From: an uncultured Bacteroidales bacterium
Lineage (GTDB): Bacteria; Bacteroidota; Bacteroidia; Bacteroidales; Marinilabiliaceae
Length of the DNA: 5,002 nt
Direction of reading: 5' to 3'
Assembly: GCA_934717675.1 (NCBI GenBank)
Contig: CAKUYZ010000119.1
Location: forward strand, 1 to 5,002
A model generated the notes under the pieces. That model made no database searches, was not told where the DNA came from, and saw only the letters and a program-made list of their open reading frames with translations. The translations under genes were made by a program, and so were the position numbers. Of this stretch, positions 1-5,002 are shown in pieces; position 1 is the stretch's first letter; every line of letters begins with the position of its first letter.

Positions 1-3
1 CAA

Positions 4-77
4 GGGGGCGGGGCGGGATTTTTCAGGGAGGGGGAGGCGGGACAGGGGCGGGGGCGGTGTGGTTCAGGGGGTTGGGG
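4..77. other. G-rich, C-poor intergenic tract with G-quadruplex potential
   Basis: On the plus strand the first 80 bases contain 48 G and 9 C by hand count. They hold ten runs of three or more G, at 4-8, 10-13, 15-17, 26-28, 30-34, 39-41, 45-48, 50-54, 67-71 and 74-77. The runs from 26 to 54 are separated by 1 to 4 bases and fit the usual G-quadruplex pattern. The tract lies just downstream of the minus-strand operon, so read-through RNA would be C-rich and G-poor, the composition Rho prefers for loading. I see no stem-loop with a U-run here, so Rho-dependent termination is a reasonable inference but unproven. The plus-strand frames stay open only because G-rich sequence lacks stop codons. 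The end of a neighbouring plus-strand gene cannot be excluded, because the tract touches the window edge. Confidence 0.6.
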
Positions 78-82
78 ATTTC

Positions 83-97
83 GTTAAAGTTTGTTAA
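83..97. promoter_or_regulatory. Paired TTAAC direct repeat, candidate protein-binding site
   Basis: Read on the minus strand, TTAAC occurs twice with a 5-base spacer (AAACT), so the two copies sit 10 bases apart, one helical turn. On the plus strand these are GTTAA at 83-87 and 93-97. The site lies between the flavoprotein stop and the G-rich tract. Direct repeats at this spacing are common for regulators or sigma factors that bind one face of DNA. The words are short and AT-rich and could be chance. No Bacteroidota housekeeping promoter (TTTG then TAnnTTTG about 20 bases later) is cleanly matched nearby on either strand. Any target gene would lie left of the window. Confidence 0.2.
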
Positions 98-129
98 GAG
101 GGAATTTTTGAAGTTTAGGAACGATTACC

Positions 130-1320
130 CTACCCCATCTTTTGCGCCATAGCCTGCGCTGCCACGAAAGCCGTGGTCCATGCGGCTTGGAAATTGAACC
201 CACCCGTGACTCCGTCTACATCCAACACCTCGCCCGCAAAGAAAAGTCGCGGTTTGCTCTTGCTCTCCAGCGTAGACGAGTTTACAGCGGTGAGCGCGAC
301 TCCGCCAGCAGTGACGAACTCATCCTTAAAAGGCGCACGTCCGTTTATGTGATAGGAATCGGCAGTGAGAGTCGATACCAACCTATTGAAATCTTTTTTG
401 CCCATCTCGCACCAGCGTCTTTTTGTCCCATCGGCCAATGCTCGCGCGGCGATATATTCCCACAGCCTGGACGACACTCGCTCAGGCCGAGCGTTGGCCA
501 CCATTTTGCCTCCATTGACCTCAGCCACGACTTTCAACTCCTTGAAAATCTGCTCCTCTGCCTCTGAGAGCCAATTTATGATGAGCTCCGCCCGATATTC
601 CGCTACAGCCAACTCTCTTGCGGCATAGCTGCTCAGGCGCAGAGTGGCGGGACCGCTCACTCCCCAATGTGTGAGCAAAAGCGGGCCAGAGGCTCGGAAC
701 TTATGGCCGGCCAGGGAAAGCGTGACGTTATCTGCCACAGTCCCCATGAGAGAACGCAAGCCATCATCAGCAATGGAAAAGGTGAAAAGTGACGGCACGG
801 GCGAGACGATGTCTGCCTCAGGCAGTCCGAGCCAGTCTAGCATAGCGCGCCTTGTGGCACCTCCCGTACACACGGCAACAAGCGCGCCACCATCCAAAAG
901 TTCGTCAAGCGACTCTAGGCGTACGCCCGTATGCAATTGCACTCCAAGTCGTTGCGCCAAACCAGTCAGACAATTGATGATGGATCGCGAGTCTTGCGAC
1001 GCGGGGAAAACACAATGATCTGGCTGCGCCACTAGCCTCACTCCATGTGCCTCGAACCACTCGCGGGCATCTGATGGGCCGAACGCGTGGAAGAGTTTGC
1101 GAAGGAGACGGTGTCCGCGCGGGTAGACCGCGGACAAATCTTCCACACCCTCAAACGTGTTGGTGCAATTGCATCGTCCACCGCCAGAGACTAGCACTTT
1201 GGACAAGACGTTTGCACCGCGCTCCAAGATTGTGACCTCGGCATTTGGGCGCATCTGCTTGAGCGTGATGGCCAAGAAAAAGCCCGCGGCCCCGCCACCC
1301 ACAACGTATGCTTTGTTCAT
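130..1320 (-). CDS. BaiN/RdsA (HI0933/YhiN) family FAD-dependent oxidoreductase
   Basis: This is a cytoplasmic flavoprotein of the HI0933/YhiN family. The E. coli member, now called RdsA, makes dihydrouridine in 23S rRNA; other members were named BaiN for a proposed role in bile-acid reduction. The exact substrate here is not shown by the sequence. From the ATG at 1320 the protein has 396 residues. The N-terminal Rossmann FAD motif is GGGAAG at 8-13, with an acidic residue ending the second strand (LERG, 32-35). The family signature SGGGRCNCTN is at 45-54, THWGVSGPA at 217-225, and the C-terminal flavin motif GEVLDVDGVTGGFN at 363-376. A GTG at 1332 would add four residues and overlap the ung stop; I prefer the ATG because it begins the family-like strand directly and leaves a 5-base gap. 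No clear Shine-Dalgarno is present. It is the last gene of the visible operon and ends in TAG. The region around residues 134-150 looks shorter than in relatives. The family call is strong, the reaction uncertain. Confidence 0.93.
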   Translation of the reverse strand: MNKAYVVGGGAAGFFLAITLKQMRPNAEVTILERGANVLSKVLVSGGGRCNCTNTFEGVEDLSAVYPRGHRLLRKLFHAFGPSDAREWFEAHGVRLVAQPDHCVFPASQDSRSIINCLTGLAQRLGVQLHTGVRLESLDELLDGGALVAVCTGGATRRAMLDWLGLPEADIVSPVPSLFTFSIADDGLRSLMGTVADNVTLSLAGHKFRASGPLLLTHWGVSGPATLRLSSYAARELAVAEYRAELIINWLSEAEEQIFKELKVVAEVNGGKMVANARPERVSSRLWEYIAARALADGTKRRWCEMGKKDFNRLVSTLTADSYHINGRAPFKDEFVTAGGVALTAVNSSTLESKSKPRLFFAGEVLDVDGVTGGFNFQAAWTTAFVAAQAMAQKMG

Positions 1321-1325
1321 GGAGT

Positions 1326-1946
1326 TCACCACTCTATGGGGTTGCGCCCCGTTTTGACCAAATAGTCATTTGCCTTGACAAAATGTCCGCAGCCGAAAAA
1401 ACTGCGATAGGCCGAGAGTGGCGACGGGTGCGAAGCCGTGAGAACCAGATGGCGCGAGGCATCTATGAGGGCGGACTTTCGGATGGCCGGCGCCCCCCAC
1501 AGCATGAAGACTATGCCAGAGAACGCCTGAGATATTCGGCTTATGACATTGTCGGTAAAAGTCTCCCACCCGTGCCCCTGATGCGAGGCGGGCTGATGGG
1601 CGCGGACAGTGAGCGTGGCGTTGAGCAACAAGACACCTTGGCGGGCCCAGCGCGTGAGGTCGCCATCTGGCGGGCAAGGGCGACCCGTCTCTTGGCTTAT
1701 CTCTTTATATATGTTGGCAAGAGATGGCGGAATGGGTACTCCATGGTAAGGGTCTTGCCCCAAGATGACCACTTTGAGACTCTCAGGGGGGCAGGCATCG
1801 AAAGCATTGAAAATCTGACGGGCCGGTGGGAAGACCTGCGTGGTGGAATATTCCGCCCTAACAAAATCTGTCAGAGGCTTAAAATATGGGGCGTCGAACT
1901 CCGGTTGGAGGAGAGACTGCCACTGTGGTGAAATTCTGACGTTCAT
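1326..1946 (-). CDS. ung: Uracil-DNA glycosylase, family 1, with internal 14-residue deletion
   Basis: Family 1 UNG removes uracil from DNA, starting base excision repair after cytosine deamination or dUMP incorporation. The product has 206 residues. Visible motifs are the water-activating loop GQDPYHG at 63-69 (Asp65 matches E. coli Asp64), the proline-rich loop IPPS at 72-75, LLLN at 106-109 (Asn109 matches E. coli Asn123), GWETFTD at 126-132, and the DNA-intercalation loop HPSPLSAYRSFFG at 173-185 (His173 matches E. coli His187). The oddity is directly after GQDPYHG. Relatives carry about 14 more residues (E. coli PGQAHGLAFSVRPG) before the IPPS loop, including Phe77 that stacks on the flipped uracil, and here they are absent without a frame change. 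Restoring them would give about 220 residues, near the usual length. The ATG overlaps the upstream stop (ATGA), so translational coupling is likely. The N-terminus MNVRISPQWQ is family-like, which supports this start. Identity is certain; full activity is not. Confidence 0.96.
   Translation of the reverse strand: MNVRISPQWQSLLQPEFDAPYFKPLTDFVRAEYSTTQVFPPARQIFNAFDACPPESLKVVILGQDPYHGVPIPPSLANIYKEISQETGRPCPPDGDLTRWARQGVLLLNATLTVRAHQPASHQGHGWETFTDNVISRISQAFSGIVFMLWGAPAIRKSALIDASRHLVLTASHPSPLSAYRSFFGCGHFVKANDYLVKTGRNPIEW
1943..1946 (-). other. ATGA stop/start overlap coupling the AsmA-like gene to ung
   Basis: On the minus strand the sequence GCGCAATGAACGTC contains the TGA of the AsmA-like gene (1945-1943) and the ATG of ung (1946-1944), sharing two bases. 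No purine-rich Shine-Dalgarno precedes this ATG. Re-initiation by the terminating ribosome is the simplest reading, and a separate promoter for ung is not needed. Together with the 5-base gap before the flavoprotein ATG, this supports one polycistronic message. Confidence 0.8.
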
Positions 1947-4900
1947 TGCGCAAATGGTTTGGAGGCAGAAGAATCTGGCACAGAGACGGATGCTGAATCT
2001 GGCACCACATCAGCCGACTGCGCACGTCGCGCCCTCTCGGCCTCGCGGATCTCCTCTTCCGTGGCCTCGTCAGACTCAACGACAACAGCGAAACGCGGGC
2101 TCGCCTCCAACCCTTTCATCGTCTTGAAAAAGTCTGGCATCGGTTGGCCGGAGAGGATGTAGGAGTCTCGCAAAACGGCCATACGCATCATGAGCGACGC
2201 AGTGTCATTTTGCGCCATTTTTTCGGCCGTTACTTGTTTTTTGAGCTTTGCCGTCGTTATGTCCACGTCGAAATTGCTGGGAGAGCCGACAATGTTTACT
2301 CCGGCTTTGAATGGCAAGGGACTCTTCAGAACCGAAATGTGGTACTTCATGTTCATGTTAAGATCTTGACTGCCACCAACAGCGAGGCGGTAACGGTCTA
2401 TGTTGACCACAAAGGGCAAAACCTGAACTCGGCCAGAATCTAACAACACGTTGAGCGACAATGTGTCAATGACATTCTTATCCTTGTTTTTGAACATCAG
2501 TTTCTTGCCAATTTTGCGGAAATCGTCATTCTCCATCAGCGTGAGCTTCTGCCCGCCAAGGTGTATGGCCGCCCTGGCTGTGGCGGGGACTACAGCCATG
2601 GAGCTATCTAACTCCACCTCTGCCGCAAAATAGCAGTCGAGTTTGCCTTTCATTGGCTTTAGAGCAGGCAAAAGGGAGTCAAGATGCAACGCAGAGGTCA
2701 GCGTGACAATATCCGCCCTCTCCCATCGCGAAAAGATGTTGGCCCTTGCCTTTCGGGCGTGTGGCCAAGCCTTGTAGGCGAGCGTGGTGATGGCCTTGGC
2801 GTTTCCCATTGAGAACGAGAGGTTGGTCATGTGCGCAGCTCCATTTTTGGTCTTGACCACGCCACGAATGTTAGAGAGCGAAAGATTATCCCACAAAAGC
2901 GTGCCGACATGCGCGTCTACGCTCAACATGATATGCCGCGGCACAAGAATCATAGCGGGCGGCAACCCAGCCCCCCGAGCCACATCGGCAGAATCCGCCA
3001 TGCTGGCAACCGCCACGGTGTCTAAAGCCTCGGCATCCGCCTGCCTCGCCAGGGCCGCAGAGTCTGTGACTATTGACGCCAAGATTTGATTGCAGTCGAT
3101 GGTGTCGGCTACGGTCTGGATGCTGAAAAGCATGGGTTTGCGCCTCTTCAGCGAACTGAAGAGATTGCCAATATGCCCTGTGGCCGTAAGACTAGACCTC
3201 CCGGCCCTGACCTTGACGCGTTCCACGGCTACGGAATCTCCGTGAAGCGATATGCGGATGTCATCGGTCTTGACAGGAAGAGAGAAGACAGGGCTTTTGA
3301 GCCCAAGATGGTCATATTCTAGGAGCGCGGAAGTATGCCACGAAGTGTCAGAGACAGCCGTCTGGTGGGCAGATATGTGCAACCCGCGGCCAAAAGTGCG
3401 ATTTCCTATGATACCAGCAAAAACAGTATCGACACGTAGATCGTGCATGGCCATGGGGCGTGACGGCATATCAGGAACCGGCTCCAGGTGATCCGTCGTG
3501 CGGATGTTTTTTGCGAAGACAGCGATACTGTCCGCCTTGAAGAAAGCCCTATTGACCTCGACCTTGCCGAGCAGCGGCACGATGCGCGTGGTGTCTTGCT
3601 GAAAGGCGGAGCGCACATCGACCTTGCCATCGCGGACGTTGAGCACCATGCGACCCGCTTGCACCTGCAGGCTCTCCAAAACGCTCTTGACCTCAATGAC
3701 GCGGTCGGTCTTCATTGAGAGGGACGCCTTGACGTCCACATCGAGACCCAAAGAGTCGTTTCGTATGCACATATTGTCAACGCTCACATAGCCATCTAAT
3801 TTGGCATGGCCATAGTTTCGGCGCATAACATCCTCTATGGAGAAGAGCGTGTGCACATTGGCATCGACGATGCCGCTCATGACGGTGTTGTCAAAGGGTA
3901 TGACTCTCTGCAAATTGTTCAGATCGACATGGGCCTTTACATCACAATCCATCAGAGCCTGCGAGAGCAGGCGCGAGATGCGCACCACGGCAGAGATCTC
4001 CGACTTGCCGCCCTTGAAGTGGAAGATGTCAAGATTTACATAGGAAGAGTCTGGCAAACTCTTGTCAATGAGCATATTGAAATCGGCAGTCACATCCTCA
4101 ATCTCATCAGGGCGACCCTCATACTGAGCCCGTATCTTGTCAAGATACGCCTTGCCGCTTATGACAGGCAACTCGCAGGCCGAGGCACGGCCCACAACGG
4201 CGCCTTTTAAGTCCACAGCGCCCTGCTTGACCTCCACCGGCGTGCTGACCACACTCTTGGGAATGGCCGCAAAAAGCTTTTCGGCGCTAGGTGAGTCAAG
4301 GCAATAATTGACATTGACGTACGCCCCTGCCGAATCTGGACGAACCCAACCATCCAGATCAATGTCGGCTGACGCCAACCTGAGGCATACGCCCTTGAGA
4401 TCATATCGCAACGAGTCTCCCTCGTAAGCCACACGACCACTCAGCCCCACGGGCATCTTGCGGAGGTAGCGCACATCCTTATGCCCAAAAGAGACACTGC
4501 GCGCGTCAAAATCAATATCCGCGTCAAAAGAGTCCAAAGCCAAATCTCCACCAACGTTGAGGTTGAGGCTGTCAATGAAAAGCCCCATCTGATCAGGACG
4601 ACTGAAATATGCCACACGCCCGTCCGTCACACAGAAATGGCTCACACTGACCCGCATGGAAGAAGAAGACGTATCGGACTGCCCCGACGGACGCAACACA
4701 TCCCACCCCGCACGCCCAGCCGAATCGGTGATGAGCCGCAGATGCGGGCTCTCAAGGCGCACTAAGCCGATATTGAGGTCATCGCCACCGCCAAAAAGAT
4801 ATTTGACAAGGTTTAAGCCCACGATGAGATGGTCGATCCGCACCAAGGTGTCGCGCCGCATGCGCAGGCTATCGGCCACGGCCGGCACACCGTCTGACAA

Positions 4901-5002
4901 CAGAGACGGCTGATGGTGAAAAGCGTTGGTGACTATGACACAAGAATCTAGCTTGACACCCACGTATGGGAAAGAGCGGAAAAAAGCCCCCTCGGCATGG
5001 GC
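1943..5002 (-). CDS. AsmA-like family envelope protein, 5' end outside the window
   Basis: This is a very large AsmA-family protein. The family is usually anchored in the inner membrane by one N-terminal helix, with a long beta-rich periplasmic body. E. coli relatives (TamB, YhdP, YdbH) help move phospholipids to the outer membrane; that role is inferred here. The frame is open to base 5002, giving 1019 visible residues, and the residues at the edge (GAFFRSFPYVGVKLDS) match the stretch that normally follows the membrane anchor. The GTG at 4963 is therefore probably not the start. Numbering from the edge, 10-103 is the AsmA N-terminal part (DTLVRIDHLIVGLNL, then SPHLRLITDSAGRAGWDVL). From about 115 to 910 there are repeated short beta-strand segments, broken by an Ala/Asp-rich stretch near 646-679. 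The C-terminal AsmA block is about 780-915 and includes KKLMFKNKDKN, IDRYRLAVGG and YHISVLKSPLPFKAG. A helical, then acidic and Ser-rich tail ends in KPFAQ. Its TGA overlaps the ung ATG. The family is clear, the cargo unknown. Confidence 0.9.
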   Translation of the reverse strand, partial: AHAEGAFFRSFPYVGVKLDSCVIVTNAFHHQPSLLSDGVPAVADSLRMRRDTLVRIDHLIVGLNLVKYLFGGGDDLNIGLVRLESPHLRLITDSAGRAGWDVLRPSGQSDTSSSSMRVSVSHFCVTDGRVAYFSRPDQMGLFIDSLNLNVGGDLALDSFDADIDFDARSVSFGHKDVRYLRKMPVGLSGRVAYEGDSLRYDLKGVCLRLASADIDLDGWVRPDSAGAYVNVNYCLDSPSAEKLFAAIPKSVVSTPVEVKQGAVDLKGAVVGRASACELPVISGKAYLDKIRAQYEGRPDEIEDVTADFNMLIDKSLPDSSYVNLDIFHFKGGKSEISAVVRISRLLSQALMDCDVKAHVDLNNLQRVIPFDNTVMSGIVDANVHTLFSIEDVMRRNYGHAKLDGYVSVDNMCIRNDSLGLDVDVKASLSMKTDRVIEVKSVLESLQVQAGRMVLNVRDGKVDVRSAFQQDTTRIVPLLGKVEVNRAFFKADSIAVFAKNIRTTDHLEPVPDMPSRPMAMHDLRVDTVFAGIIGNRTFGRGLHISAHQTAVSDTSWHTSALLEYDHLGLKSPVFSLPVKTDDIRISLHGDSVAVERVKVRAGRSSLTATGHIGNLFSSLKRRKPMLFSIQTVADTIDCNQILASIVTDSAALARQADAEALDTVAVASMADSADVARGAGLPPAMILVPRHIMLSVDAHVGTLLWDNLSLSNIRGVVKTKNGAAHMTNLSFSMGNAKAITTLAYKAWPHARKARANIFSRWERADIVTLTSALHLDSLLPALKPMKGKLDCYFAAEVELDSSMAVVPATARAAIHLGGQKLTLMENDDFRKIGKKLMFKNKDKNVIDTLSLNVLLDSGRVQVLPFVVNIDRYRLAVGGSQDLNMNMKYHISVLKSPLPFKAGVNIVGSPSNFDVDITTAKLKKQVTAEKMAQNDTASLMMRMAVLRDSYILSGQPMPDFFKTMKGLEASPRFAVVVESDEATEEEIREAERARRAQSADVVPDSASVSVPDSSASKPFAQ

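Noticed and set aside
1..87. Open plus-strand frame ending at TAA 85-87, a possible glycine-rich C-terminus of a left neighbour
   Set aside because: All three plus frames are open through the G-rich tract because it lacks T and A, so openness carries no information; left unannotated.
162..176. Small hairpin CCACG-AAAGC-CGTGG, considered as a terminator
   Set aside because: It lies inside the flavoprotein coding sequence, has only a 5-base stem and no following U-run.
142..567. 141-residue plus-strand open frame opposite the flavoprotein C-terminal half
   Set aside because: The opposite strand carries the conserved C-terminal FAD motif here; nothing suggests this frame is a gene.
1327..1332. 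GTG at 1332 as start of the flavoprotein
   Set aside because: It adds only four residues not typical of the family and overlaps the ung stop; the ATG at 1320 begins the FAD-binding strand directly. It cannot be fully excluded.
1308..1931. 207-residue plus-strand open frame opposite almost all of ung
   Set aside because: It mirrors a clearly conserved minus-strand gene, has no family-like motifs, and is best explained as a codon-bias shadow.
3806..4210. 134-residue plus-strand open frame inside the AsmA-like gene
   Set aside because: It is antisense to a continuous 1019-codon conserved frame, and its composition follows from the complementary codons; no independent signal supports it.

Overview
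The window looks like ordinary Bacteroidota (Bacteroidales-type) chromosome. The evidence is protein similarity recalled from the families: the uracil-DNA glycosylase N-terminus, the flavoprotein motifs and the AsmA-like C-terminal block all read like Bacteroidales versions. The start codons also lack Shine-Dalgarno sequences, which is usual in that phylum. Base composition looks close to half GC by eye. A genus cannot be named from this sequence alone.

Layout, all coding on the minus strand and read right to left. (1) 5002-1943 is a large AsmA-like envelope protein. Its reading frame runs off the right edge, so its true start and membrane anchor are not in view. (2) 1946-1326 is ung, whose ATG overlaps the upstream stop by 4 bases. 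(3) 1320-130 is a BaiN/RdsA (HI0933/YhiN) family flavoprotein, starting 5 bases after the ung stop, or overlapping it if an upstream GTG is used. The spacing implies one transcript with a promoter beyond the right edge. (4) 1-129 is non-coding as far as can be seen. It holds a strongly G-skewed block (48 G and 9 C in the first 80 bases, plus strand) and two TTAAC words one helical turn apart.

The three products share no obvious pathway. One is an envelope protein probably involved in lipid transport, one is a DNA repair enzyme removing uracil, and one is a flavoenzyme whose E. coli relative makes dihydrouridine in 23S rRNA. The most notable observation is that the ung product lacks a 14-residue segment right after its GQDPYHG catalytic motif, including the position of the phenylalanine that stacks on uracil, while the other active-site motifs are intact and in frame. 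The flavoprotein also appears short of a beta-hairpin. I see no mobile element, CRISPR array, RNA gene or defence cassette, and no clear new multi-gene system.
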